Shown: positions 48,870 to 61,085 of the stretch, piece by piece
How the letters are laid out: each line of letters begins with the position of its first letter
Position numbering within the stretch: position 1 is the first letter of the stretch
Assembly (NCBI RefSeq): GCF_000208745.1
Contig: NC_030858.1
Coordinates: forward strand, 28,688,424-28,752,423
Direction: 5' to 3'
Source: Theobroma cacao
Taxonomy: Eukaryota; Streptophyta; Magnoliopsida; Malvales; Malvaceae
DNA length: 64,000 bases
Translations under genes and position numbers: made by a program
The notes under the pieces: model-generated
The model's input: only the letters and a program-made list of their open reading frames with translations
Told to the model about the DNA's origin: nothing
The model's database searches: none

Positions 48870-49268
48870 GCCTGTTTGGTCTGGCTTTTTTCTAACTTAA
48901 AAGCTATTATGAAGCTCTTATGAAAAATAATTGTTTTTAAAATTAAGCTAAAATTGTTTGGTAAATTTTTTTTTATAAGTTATAATTTTTGTTAACATTA
49001 TCATAGAAGGTATTTTTTTGAAAGGATAATATTGTAATTATTTTTAATAAATGAGGATATTTTTGAAAAAAAAATAAAAATTCTCTTATATTTTTAAAAA
49101 TAGAGAAGAAAAAGCTCCTCCTTGGAGCTTTTTTTAAGTTCTTTTTTAAAAATTTTATTCTTAAAAAAAAGTTACTTTTTTTTAAGTGCTTCTAAAAAAA
49201 TCATGTTTGGCCTGACTTTTGCTTTTAAAAAGTAAATTAGCCGAAAAAAATTAGGCCAAACATGCACT
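48870..49268. mobile_element. MITE with GCCTGTTTGG/CCAAACATGC ends
   Basis: The left end AGAGCCTGTTTGGTCTGGC and the reverse-complemented right end TAGTGCATGTTTGGCCTAA are inverted repeats of the very common plant type that reads CTGTTTGG. Internal hairpins occur (AGCTCC then GGAGCT at about 49110-49130). No clear target duplication. It lies within what is probably the 3' LTR of the older copia element. Confidence 0.6.
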
Positions 49269-49299
49269 AAACTTAAATGAGTCTCATGCACTAGCATGT

Positions 49300-51484
49300 A
49301 GTATCTGCTAGCTGCTCACATAAACAGCATCAACAATTAAAGAGATGAATTCCAACTTCAATACACCTCCTTGGAATGTATCTCACACACAACAAGTATA
49401 GTCCTAAGATAAACAAATCTTTCCTTACTCAAACTCTTAGTCAAAATATATGCTAGCTGTTCAAAAGAATTTGCAGTGATACACAACAATTTCTTTTTCT
49501 TTGATGGCATCTCGAATAGCATGATATTTCACCCTTATGTGTTTTGTTCTCCCATGATGCACTGGATTGTTGGCAATATCAATTGCAGATTGATTGTCAA
49601 TCTAGAGAGTTGTTTCTTCTCTATGCTTAAATCCAATATCTTTAAGCTTTTTTCTCAACCACAAGGAGTGATTAGTAGCAGTAATAGCAGCTATATACTC
49701 GGCCTCTGCGGTAGACTGTGCAACTACATCTTGCTTCTTGCAATTCCAAGTAAACACAACGTTACCAAAAGAATAACAAAAACCTGTGTTGCTTTGAACA
49801 GTTCTGACTTATGTTTGAGAAAAAATACCTAACTATACTTGGTAAAGTTATTATTGAAAATCAGATAGTACAAGCTTCCATTTAGTGATTCAGTTTTCAT
49901 TGGTCCCCTAACTTCTGAGTATACAAGCTCTGCTTTGGTAATGGAGTCCTACTTTGCTTTCCCATTTGACATATTCCACAAAGATGTTTAGTGTGCTTAA
50001 TGCTTAGAAGCCCTTCTACAATTTGTGATAAGGATATCAACTCCAAGGTATTATAATTAACATGTCCAAAACGTCTGTGCCATAGCTCAGCATCACTAGA
50101 GATACATTGATAAGCTTGATATCTATTCTTCATGAAGTCAAGAGAAAAACATTTATTCCTCATTCCAACAGTAATCACCTCTTTACCCAAGGGATCAAAA
50201 ATTATGCAAGACTTATCTTTAAACCACAAGGAATAGTTGTCTTCCAAGAGCTAATCAACACTCAAGAGGTTATGGCTAACTTGTCAAGAATAAAATACAT
50301 GAGAAATAGTTTTGATACTTGTTGGTGTTTGAACTCCCACAGTTCTTTTCCCTTGTATCTTCAAGTACTTGCCATCACTAATTCCCATTTGAGTCTTAAA
50401 GTCTCTATTTAGCTTCAAGAAGTTATCTTCATTACTTATTATGTGGTTATAACAACCACTGTTTATCAACTACTCTGCTTTTCTATCTCTCAAATCAGTG
50501 TTTTTTTATCATAAACAGTGCTTCCTCTGCAACCACTTTTTCTTCCACTACAGCTACCTTTTCTTCCCCTCGGATTCCTTTGGCTTTGCAAACTTTTTCA
50601 ATGTGACCTAACTGATTACAAAACCTGCATCTCACATCTGGTCTATACTAACCAAAACGATTAGCATGGCCTATTTTTTACAATGACTACAAATAGGAAA
50701 CTTACATTTATTTTTCTTTTGTGTACCATCATTCATTATCTTATCTTTATCTTTCTTTTCACCTTCATTTCTTCTCCTATTACTACTTGGATTCTTGTTT
50801 TTATTCTTAACCAACATAGCTCTTTCCACATTATCCTCATGCCTTATAGCCCTTCTTTGCTCTTGGGCTTGCAAGGCATTCACCAACTTTGTAACAGTGA
50901 GTTGAGAGAGTTCCTTTGAGTATTCCAAAAATGATATTTTAGAGTCAAAATTTTCTGGAAGACTTATAAGTTAACAATTCTCCATTCGATTAAGTCCTCT
51001 CCAAGTAGTCTTAATTGATTGGCAAGCTTTATAATCTTGTCTAAATTTTCCTTTATTGTTTCATTCTCCTTCATCCTTAGAATTTCGAACTCCTTGTGTA
51101 GATTGAGAGCTTGCATCTATCTCGTCCTCTCATTTCCATGGAACTCATCCTTGAGTTGATCCTATGCTTCTTTTAGGTTATCACAAGTCATAATTCTTGT
51201 GAAAATGGCATCCGACACAGCAGATTGGATAAACTGATCATCCGACACACTGATAATCGAATATAAACTCACTCACCTTTGTCAAATTATTCACCATTGC
51301 ACTACAAGAAATAACTTGTCGAGGAGTTCCATAAAGAATCCAATTATGCTGTTTAACCAATATATTACTCACATTATTTACCTGCCACATAGATCCTCTT
51401 CTAATTAGTTCTTGACTTTCTTTAATACTACACCATAATAATATATGACATCGGACACCTAAATTCTACCATTTGATTTGTTGT
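49300..51484 (-). mobile_element. Old Ty1/copia remnant, internally deleted
   Basis: Minus-strand pieces in order: gag (around 51250-50670, including ELSQLTVTKLVNALQAQEQR), protease region (about 50470, INSGCYNHIIS with the usual Asp-Ser-Gly changed to Asn-Ser-Gly), pre-integrase (50247-49897, AELWHRRFGHVNYNTL and CGICQMGKQ), the very start of integrase (about 49890), then directly RNase H (about 49760-49480, DVVAQSTAEAEYIA, NPVHHGRTKHIRVKYHA). Most of integrase and the whole reverse transcriptase are deleted. Stops are scattered. Its 5' part is cut off where the younger copia element is inserted at 51484, and no 5' LTR could be identified. Confidence 0.75.
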
Positions 51485-52002
51485 TGTAAGGAATTGGAGG
51501 ATTATCAAAGCAAAAATATCTAGAAAAACAAAGAATGAAGAAGAGGATTTTTTTAATATTTGAACTGTAAAACTAACTTGTTCATTTCCAACTGAGTATT
51601 AATACAAGCATTTGAAATTCAAAAGAAACTACCCTCAACTTAGATGTAGCCTCGGAATCGACACATAATAAACTCAACTGACATTGCTGAAATCGGATAA
51701 GCTAAACATTTCAGACAACGGTAACAACAAAAACAAAGATGTTGAACCAAAATGACGAGTTAATAAGTCATTTAGAACCAAGAAACTAAAACGACAAAGA
51801 CTCAAGTCATATAGAAACTAAGAAAAGAAACATTAACATAAAACGACTTTTAACTCATGCATTTCACAATTCTTGGTTTAATGATTGTGAAACGATGATG
51901 TTTTAACTTTCTACTTAAAACTTCTTCAACTAGCCATTGCTTCTTTCTTAGCTCCCAACTGCGTTGGCTTGCTTCACTAATTTTGATATCATTCTTTCAA
52001 CA
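51485..52002 (-). repeat. 3' LTR of the copia element
   Basis: Plus-strand ends are TGTAAGGAATTGG and TTCTTTCAACA. It pairs with 56021-56537. Shared internal words include AAAAATATCTAGAAAAACAA and AACATAAAACGACTTTTAAC. Confidence 0.9.
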
Positions 52003-52049
52003 CACCTCATTGATTTGGAATTTGATGAACTCCCAACTTTGCTCGAAGT

Positions 52050-55000
52050 AACTCAAACCTTCTCTTGGTAAGACCCTCAGTAAATATATCTGCTAATTGA
52101 TCACTAGTCTAACAGTAAGCAAGTTCAATTTCTTGATCCTTAACAGACTCTTTGATAGAATGAAACTTCACTCGAATGTGCTTAGTACGATCATGATGAA
52201 CAGGGTTCTTAGCTATTGCAATAGCTGACTGGTTGTCCACATGTAGAACAGTTTTTTTCCTTTGAATGAATCCCATATCTAACAACACCTTTCTTAACCA
52301 CTTAGCTTGATTAGCAGCTACTGAAACTGCTATATACTCTGCCTTAGTAGAGGACTGAGCTACAATTTCTTGTTTCTTTGAAGCCCAAGTAAAAACAACA
52401 CTTTTTAGTGAAAAACAGAATTCTTCTGTACTCTTATAATCATCCACAAATCCTGCCCAATCACTATCAGTGTACCCTTGAAGACCACTACTCTCATCCT
52501 TCAAGTAAATCAATCCAAAATCAGAAGTACCTTTCACATACTTTAAGATTCATTTTGCAACTTTGAAGTGAATCATTGAAGGAGCTTGCATAAATCTAGA
52601 TAGCAAACAAGGAGCAAACATAATATTTGGTCTTGTTGCTGACAAATACAACAAAGAACCAATTATACTCCTATATAGTGAACCATCTACCTTAGTTAAA
52701 CCATCATCCTTGCTTAACTGAATTCCAACAGTTAGTGGAGTGTCTACAGCTTTACAACCCTCCATATTGAACTTTTTCAGTAAGTCTCTAACATATTTCG
52801 ACTGATGCAAACAAATCTGTCCTGGTTCTTGTAGAATTTCCATCCCCAAAAAGTATGACATTTCCCCCATATCTATCATCTCAAACACCAACATCATCTG
52901 TGCTTTAAATTCTTGTAAACACACTGCATCTGGACATGTAATCAACAGATCATCCACATATAAGGCCACTATCAACTGAACTGAATCACTAGTGCCCTTG
53001 ACATATAAAGTAGGCTTTGTAAGACTTCTTTTGAACCCATGGTTTATGAAATACTCATCTATCCTTTCATACCATGCTCTAGGAGCCTGTTTGAGTCCAT
53101 ATAAAGCTTTAACAGGCTTGTAGATTTTATGTTCAAAAGTTTGCACTTCATAACCTTCAGGTTGAGAAATGTGGATATCCTGCTTCAATATTCCATTTAG
53201 AAAGGTTGATTTGACATCTAAATGAAATATTCTCCAAGCTCCTTTAGCTGATAAAGCTACTAGAAGTCTGATTATATCGAGCCTGACCACTAGTGCCAAG
53301 GTTTCAAAGAAATCAGTACCATAAGTCTGTGCATACCCTTTCACCACTAATCTTGCTTTATATTTGTTAATTGAGCCATCAAGATTTAAATTGGTTCTGA
53401 AAACCCATCTAACTCCAATTACATTCTGTCCACTTGGTCTGTTAACTAATTCCTAAGTTTCATTCTTCCAAATCATATTCATTTCTAAATCCATAGCTTT
53501 TCTTTAGTTTTCATAAGATTAAGCTTCTGCAAAGCTAACTGGATTAGTAAAGGCTAAATTACATCTTTCATAGATGTTTGCAAGTGATCTAGTCCCTCTT
53601 ACAACTAAACTTTCATCATCCAAGTCAAGTGTTTCATCATCACCTTCTTGTTTCTGCTCATCAACATCAGCAAATACAACATCAGAATCTTGCACAGTTT
53701 TACTATCCCAATTCCACTTTTACCCTTCATCAAACTTCACATCTTTGCTGATAAAAATCTTTTTGACTTCACATCATAAAGCTTATAACCTTTCGACACA
53801 TCACTGTAACCAATAAAAATAGCCAAAATAGACTTAGGATCAAGCTTTGACCTTTTTTCATCTACTACTTTGGCATAACATATATAACCAAAAACTCTCA
53901 TATGTGAAACATTAGCCTTCTGTTCATACCACAGTTCATAAGCTGTTATATTAGGAAGTACCCTTAAGTAAGTCAGTTTCAAAATATAATTTGCTATATT
54001 CACAGCTTCTGCCTATACAACTTTAGGCATATCTTTCTGAAACATTAAACAGCTAGCCATTTCCATCAGGATTCTAGTCTTCCTTTCTGAAACTCCATTT
54101 TGATGAGGATTATAAGCTACAGTTAGCTGATGCTTCACCCCCAACTTAGCCAGTAAATTTTCAAACTCAAGAGCTGTATACTCAGAACCATTGTCATTTC
54201 TAAGTATTTTAATCCTCTTCTCAAAAAAGTGTTCTGCCTGAGCCTTAAACCTCATAAATTTACTTAGTGCTTCTGACTTCATTTTCAGAAAATAAACCCA
54301 ACTGAACTTAGTCAGATCATCTATGAACACTATATAATATCTACTATGACTCAGAAAAGATGTTTTCATAGGACCACACAAATCTATAGGTACCAACTCA
54401 AGTTTTTGTTTTGCAAACCAGCTTCTGTGCTTGGGATGAGATCCTCTACTCTACTATCCAAGTTGATAAATCTGACATAGCTTCTCTACTTTGCTAATAT
54501 CAGATAAGCCTTTAACTAGTTTATTACTAGCCATCCTCATGAGTGACTTATAGTTAACATGGCCTAACCTTCTATGCCACAATTTAACAACATTATCCTC
54601 ACTTACAAAAGTAGCCTGCTCAACATTCATTAGGTTTAGAGGACAATAGTTATTTTTCATTTTAACAGTTAATAATTCATCACTAGATGGATCAAAAACA
54701 GTGCATATCTCATCTTTGAAAAACAAAGCATAGTGTTTTTTTGCCAACTAGCCAACACTAAGTAAATTCTGATCTAATTTAAGAGCCAAATAAACATCAG
54801 TGATGTATTTCATGCTTGAGAGTGTCTCAACAGCCACAGTTCCTCTGCCAAGTATTTTCAAGAATACTCTAGTCCTTATCTTGATCTGAGCTGAAAAACT
54901 TCGATCAATCTTTGAAAATAGTTCCTCATTGCTAATCAGATGATGTGAGCATCCACTGTCTAGTAAGTAAACACTTTTCTTAGTTGACTCAGCTTCTAAG

Positions 55001-55960
55001 TTAGCCATGAATAGTACTTCATCAGCTTCCTCAGCCTACTCAACCACTGCTGCTTTTTCTTCACTACCTCTCTTGACTTTGCAGACCTTTTGACCATGAC
55101 CAAGCTTATCACATATTCTGCACTTCACATTAGGCCTAAACCAATAGTATTTGGGAGTGTGATTATTTTTTTTACAATAAGGACATGGAGAAAACTTCTA
55201 CTGCTTCTTTCCTTGCTTTTCTTCACCAGAATTGCTTCCTTTGCCTTTGAGCTTCTTTGCACTCTCATTTTTGACCCTTAAGCCTTTGGTTTTTGCAACC
55301 AGAGCATTTTCAAGGGTTTCATTACTCAAAAGTGATCTTCTCTGCTCTAAAGCAAGTAAAGCACGTAACAATTCATTGACAGTGATCTTAGTTAAATTCT
55401 TGGAGTCTTCTTGAGATGATGTTTTTGCTTCAAATATCTTTGGAATACTCATAAGACTCTTATTCACCACTCTTTTATCACTAACCTCCTCTCCCAATTG
55501 CTTGAGCTAATTCACAAGATTAATTAGCTTATTAGTATACTCTTGAATGTTTTCATCCTCCTTCATCTTCATTAACTCAAATTGTTTGGAAATATTCAAC
55601 ACACGCATGGCTTTAGTTCTGTCAATGCCTTGATATTCCTTTTTCTGACTATCCCACACTTGCTTGGGATCTTCATAGTTCATAATCTTCACAAAGATCG
55701 TCTTTGAAACTACTGATTGAAGGTAGATAAAAGCCTTATATCTCTTAGCAACTTTTTCACTGTGCTGCTTGATCTGAGCTAAGGTTGGATTAGCATGTCG
55801 TTGTACTGGAATATCGCCCGTCTCAACTACATCTCAGAGATCGAAAGCCTTAAGATACGATCTCATTTTGACTGCCCAAAAAGGATGGTTGATTCTAGAG
55901 AAAACTAGTGGAGCTATAACATTGAAGCCTGTAGTAGCCATCTTTGATGTTTGAAAGAAA
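52050..55960 (-). pseudogene. Broken copia gag-pol frame
   Basis: Read right to left: gag from about 55960, with a CCHC zinc knuckle ([14 protein letters not shown], about 55125-55084); protease with DSG (LLDSGCSHHLIS, about 54970); integrase with LWHRRLGHVNY in its zinc region (second Cys of the pair changed to Tyr) and NDNGSEYTALEF in the catalytic core; reverse transcriptase at 53347-52550 with the intact YVDD active site; RNase H at 52537-52109 (QSSTKAEYIA, NPVHHDRTKHIRVKFH). Stops interrupt gag (near 55500 and 55035), the protease-integrase junction (54748), integrase (near 54462 and 54008) and RNase H (52106). At least three are TAG in place of expected Gln or Trp. Confidence 0.85.
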
Positions 55961-56008
55961 CAATTACAACAACAAAAAGGCTAAATCACATGTCTCTTAA
56001 GATTAAGA

Positions 56009-56020
56009 GCTTTGATACCA
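56009..56020 (-). other. Primer binding site of the copia element
   Basis: On the minus strand TGGTATCAAAGC follows the 5' LTR directly. It is the usual plant copia site, complementary to the 3' end of initiator tRNA-Met, with one base different from TGGTATCAGAGC. Confidence 0.85.
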
Positions 56021-56537
56021 TGTAGGGAATCGAAGGATTATTAAAGCAAAAATATCTAGAAAAACAAAGAATGAAAAAGAGGATTTTTTTAATATTTGAA
56101 CTGTAAAACTAATTTGTTCATTTCTAGCTGAGTATTTATACAAGCATTTGAAATTCAAAAGAAACTACCCTCAACTTAGATATAGTCTCGGGATCTACAC
56201 ATAATAAACTCAGCTGACATTATTGAAATCGAAAAAGCTAAACATTCCAGACAACGGTCACAACAGAAACAAAGATGCTGAACCAAAACTACGAGTTTAT
56301 AAGTCGTTTAGAACCAAGAAACTAAAACGACAAAGACTCAAGTCGTATAAAAACTAAGAAAAGAAACATTAACATAAAACGACTTTTAACTCATGTGTTT
56401 CACAATTCTTGATTTAATGATTGTGAAATGATGATATTTCAACTTTCTACTTAAAACTCCTTCAACTAGCCGTTGCTTCCTTCTCAGCTCCCAGCTGCTT
56501 TGGCCTGCTTCACAAATTTCAGATCATTCTTTCGACA
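56021..56537 (-). repeat. 5' LTR of the copia element
   Basis: Plus-strand ends are TGTAGGGAATCG and TTCTTTCGACA. It is homologous along its full length to 51485-52002 and flanked outside by the GTTGT duplication. Confidence 0.9.
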
Positions 56538-56542
56538 GTTGT

Positions 56543-58401
56543 CTACTTAATGATATGACATAACTTTTATACCTATTTTACCACATTTTCTCTTTTCTCT
56601 CTCTTTCTTCTCTTTTTAGTCTTTCTCAAAAGCCAATCAGCTTTTCTAGAATCCAACGTGTGGCTGTCGCCAACATCTATCGTTGGACGGCAATCGACCA
56701 TCGCTCGTCGGTGTCCAAAATTTTTCTCAAAAATCAAATGTCTAAAAACAACCCCACAAAATTTCTCTAAAAAACTAGAAAGTACACTAACTGCAAAAAC
56801 TCACACCAAGAACAAACATTCACATAACATCCATATTATTCCAAAGATCTCATCATCTCAACAAAAGCGACACAAGCACCCCAAAAATATCAGAAACAAA
56901 AACAAAATATAGTGGCAGGAAAGGTAATAATTTGATTTTTTTACTTGAGTAAAAGCAGAGATGGTATTAAAGATAGTAAAAGTAGAAACAAAATATTGTA
57001 GAACTTGGAACCATTCACAACAACATAATTCTTTCTCATAAAAAAAATCCAATCTTTTACACGGAGACCCTGCAATAAAAAACAACTATCCATCATTCTG
57101 CATCTCCCCCAAACTTTACAAAAATATCAGCTATATACACAGCCGAAACACAATCACAAAAATCTGGGTAGGAGCAGAGAAGCAAGACAGTGAAAAGAGA
57201 CACACTGCATGACACAGAAAGACAGACCGGTGTTCAACAGTCGGTCTGAAATTGCATCAGCATTGTTAAAATTGATTTTTTTTTTTTATCCAAAACAAAA
57301 CTGGAACATCTCAATCATGTGGGTGTGGTTGAGCTTGAAAAAAATTTGGACTTGATTTGCAGTTATGAACAAAACAGATGAAGGAACTTTCAAAACAACC
57401 TAATCTAATTAAGGTCAATAAAAATCAGATTTAGAAAAACTGAATCTTGAAATGCAATGGCCTATAAATTTGATGGAAGAGACCCAAGTTCAAGAAAGAC
57501 TAAGGAGGCTTAATGGGTTGAAAGTTTGAAACGGTTGAGACCCATTCTTTCTTTTTAAAAAACAAATCCAAATATTTCAAAAAAAAATCCAAACCCAAAA
57601 AGCAAACTACCCACTGTAGGAAGGAATTAAAATGAAATTAAAAGGCTGCTCGTTTCTGCTACCAATAAAGAGATTGAAGAAGAGAAAAAAAAAGAAGAGT
57701 TTGGTAGAAGAGCAAGATGTGTTTTTTTTTTCTTTGGAGGCTATTTATTTGAAGGGTATTTTAGTCATTTTATAAAATTCGTTAACGATATTTGAAGTTT
57801 TGAAATTGATTGTTCATTTTTAATACTAATGAATCAAGACTGAATTATGGTTAAAATTTAAACAAGGTAATTTACCCAAAATAAAATCATAGTACTAAAT
57901 TTAAGTCATTTAGGGTTAGTTTTTTGGATTTTCAAGTTTGAATTATTTAATTTGGATTAAATCTGGTTGTTGACTTTTTTTGTCCAAATTACGTTGGGCT
58001 AGGCTCGAGTTTGGGTGAGTCGGGCAACTATTTCTGTTTTGGGTTGGTTTGGACATATCTAGTCACCTAATTCACCCGTAAATAAAGAAACCAAAATCAA
58101 ATTATATAGTTAACACATTCCATTAGGAATTATAGACAAGTTTATGGAACGTTTACGCTTTTTAAGAGGTGCATTTCATTTTGCTCATAATATTATGAAT
58201 AACTATTCCCTTTAAGGTCTAATGTTTGTCAAATTTTTTATTTTAGGACTCAACCTATTATTTTGTTGAAATTAAGATGTAACCTTTTGGATTTAACTAT
58301 TTAAGACAAATCGATGACAAAAGTTGGTAAATACGATTAATAAAACTAATGGTGCTATGTGACGGTAATCCATGACAAATATAGATTTGAATTCTTTAAT
58401 A
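56543..58401. other. Intergenic region with dispersed repeat
   Basis: No gene is supported; the 84-codon open frame at 56658-56912 lacks an ATG start and is Lys/Asn-rich like random AT-rich DNA. A short palindrome, CAGACCG and CGGTCTG around TGTTCAACAGT, lies at about 57225-57249. 57880-58075 is a second copy of the GGGTT-type repeat at 47020-47160. Confidence 0.4.
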
Positions 58402-59466
58402 GTCAAAATACTTGGGAAATCCTTGTACTAAGGTATTTTCTTCAATTTAATCCCTCTACTCAAAATTGTAACATTTTAATCTCTTTATTTTAAAAATTAT
58501 TTCAATTTAATCCTTTTCAATTTTTTTGTTTAAATTAACCATTACGATGCTGATGTCAACGTTGATGTGGCTCTGACGTAGCACCAGATGATGACATAAC
58601 ACTACCATGAAAGTATGATAAGGGTGACATGGCATTGCCACATCATCACAAAAGTGACGTGGCATTGCCACTCCACACTTTGAGTTCAAGTGCTAACGTG
58701 TCAGTGCCACGTTATCCTACATGCTGAAGTGACACTGTCACGTCATAATTTGAATCCAAGATGCCACGTGGCACACCAAGATGTTGACACATGGTGCATT
58801 AAAAGGCTTATGCATGACATTTTTATTCTTCAAAACAATATGTCTTCTTACTCAAGTTCGAAACCAAGACTTTTAGTAAGTATACCAAAGCTTTTTACCA
58901 CCACACCCATGCCCTTATAACTATGAATGAAACACAAGTAAAATTTAACTAAGAATAAGGTTTTGGGTGTGGTAGTGAAGGCTTTAGCATACTTGTTAGA
59001 GGTCTTGGTTCAAACTTTAGAAAGAGCACATTTTGTTTTGAAAAATAAAATGCCACATGTTTGCCTTTTAATGCACCATGTGTAAACATATTGGTAAGCC
59101 ACGTGGCATCTTGGACCTAAATTGTGATGTGATAGTGCCACATCAACATGGTAGGGTGATGTGGTGCCACATCAACATGAACTCAAAGTGTGATGTGGTA
59201 ATGCCATGTCATTTTTTTGTGATAATGTGGCAGTGCCACATCACCCTATCATGTTGACATGGCAATGCCACATCATCATCTAGTGCTACGTTAGCGTTAC
59301 GTCAATACTAATGTCAGCACCGTAATGATTAATTTAAATGAAAAATATGAAAGAAACTAAATTGAAATAATTTTAAAAAATAAAGAGATTAAAATATTAC
59401 GATTTTAAGTAGAAGAACTAAATTGAAGAAAATATTCTAGTATAAAGACTTCTCAAGTATTTTGAC
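58402..59466. mobile_element. Fold-back element: two inverted arms of about 510-530 bp
   Basis: Left arm from GTCAAAATACTTGGGAAATC; the reverse complement of the right end reads GTCAAAATACTTGAGAAGTC. Similarity continues through nearly the whole arm (TTTAATCTCTTTATTTT, GATGCCACGTGGC, ACACATGGTGCATTAAAAGG, CCACCACACCC), leaving only a loop of about 40 bp near 58921-58960. The arms are rich in CACATCA and GCCACGT words. The flanks (TTCTTTAAT and ATTTTTAAT) agree at 7 of 9 positions, so a Mutator-like 9-bp duplication is possible but not clean. It has no coding capacity. Confidence 0.8.
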
Positions 59467-59689
59467 AAATTTTTAATCCTGTTAATGATAATTTACTAAT
59501 TTTTTATCACCAAATTTCCTTAAATAGATAAAATCGACAAGATTGTATCCTAATTTGAACAAACTATTAAGTTGAATTCTAAAATGAAAAATTGACAAAC
59601 ATTAGACACCTCATGTCGTCTAGCCTTTCTTTTAATTATTATTAGCCGTTGTGATCTTCAGTTTATTGTATTGCCTTTAAAGTTAAAGC

Positions 59690-59718
59690 TTATTATTATT
59701 ATTATTATTATTATTATT
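59690..59718 (+). repeat. (ATT)n microsatellite
   Basis: About nine to ten uninterrupted TTA/ATT units. Confidence 0.9.
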
Positions 59719-61064
59719 CTATATGCTTTGAACTTTTTTTATTTTGAATTACCAAGTTGGGCTGGAGCCCACGTGTCACACTAGGCTTAGGACCTAATGT
59801 GTAAGTGCCAATTTCGTGATTTTATTTATCAATAAAATAAGAGACATATAACAACTATCCCTAAGGGACATTAATCTAATGGTTTAGAAATTTTAATTTG
59901 AAAATCTTGAATTTAATTCTTAAGATGAAAGAGCTAAGGTTTATTTGATGCAAAAGGATTAAGAACTTCCAAATATATAGCATTACAACAGGAAATTATA
60001 TGTAACATTAAAAAAACACATGATAATTTAAAAAACAAATTTGTTCACATTAATTTGGAATGGTACTCGTATGTTAATAAGAAAAGTATAAAATCATATC
60101 AATTTCCAACGATATGAGGACTGGAAATTATCTTTGTTGTGTGTTTTTTGGCATTTGGGCTATGGCAGAGTTTGTTTCCCATCCAAAATGGAAGAAACCA
60201 CGGCAGGCTGCGCAATGGCAGAGAGAATAGAGGCTAGCAGGGGCTTCCCCTTTCTAAAAGTTTTAAAGTTTAATAGTATTTTTTTAAAAGAATTTATAAT
60301 TTTACTCTTACAATTAATTTTTATTTAGTAAGATGTTTCACAGTAATTAATCAATAATTATTTTATGTAAATTTGAAAACTAAAGTAAAACTTATTATTA
60401 TAGTAGAATTATTCTCAAACCCCTCTATTTCAAGATTTCATCACTAGTCCACCTCTTATTCACCCTTAATATGAAATTATGATTCTACTGCTGAAATTGC
60501 GTCCACGTGACAAAGCACGACAACCCAGCCTTTAGAACCAACGGCAAGAGAAGCACAGAACAACCGAAACTAAAAGCTGACTGGAGCAGGCAGGTCGTGT
60601 ATGTTGCATTGCCCGTCTGTTTCCTGTTTCAATTTTAATTTGGCAGGGAGCTGACCCAACAACTATGGCTAGGGGTTCGGTGGCTCAACTTGCGTCTGCA
60701 TCCATATGGGACTATACTTTATAAAAGTCTATGGCGAAGATAAGCGAAACTAAATAAGAAAAGAATTAATATATATGTCTTGAGCATATCGACATCTTGA
60801 ATTTTGTTACCCGAAATTGTATTTAGTTTATTTCACTTTTGACATAACCTTCTTTTCGGATAATTTTTTTAGAATAGCTTAGATTAAACAATAAGAGATG
60901 ACGATTTATATTATAATAAACAATATGTTTTACAGTTTGTAATAGTTTGTGATATTTTTCAAATATATATAATTTTTCATTTGATTAAATTTTGAGTAAC
61001 TAGTTTTATTACTTATATTTAAATTATTATAATATGCATATAATTACAAAAAATATCATAATCT

Positions 61065-61085
61065 TATATATATATATATATATAT
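61065..61085 (+). repeat. (TA)n microsatellite
   Basis: About ten TA units. Confidence 0.85.

Larger units (their letters stand above)
51485..56537 (-). mobile_element. Complete but defective Ty1/copia LTR retrotransposon
   Basis: The element is 5053 bp with two LTRs (51485-52002, 518 bp; 56021-56537, 517 bp) that are clearly homologous but differ by many substitutions. It has TG...CA termini and a perfect 5-bp target duplication GTTGT at 51480-51484 and 56538-56542. Inside the 5' LTR (the right one) lies the tRNA-Met type primer site TGGTATCAAAGC. Domain order gag, protease, integrase, reverse transcriptase, RNase H identifies copia. Its reading frame has many stops, so it cannot move on its own. 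It is inserted into or at the edge of the older copia remnant. Confidence 0.92.

Noticed and set aside
56658..56912. 84-codon Lys-rich frame
   Set aside because: Starts at GTG rather than ATG, and its residue mix reflects AT-rich DNA.
58690..58920. 76-codon open frame in the fold-back element
   Set aside because: It lies within a repeat arm, with no counterpart frame kept in the other arm.
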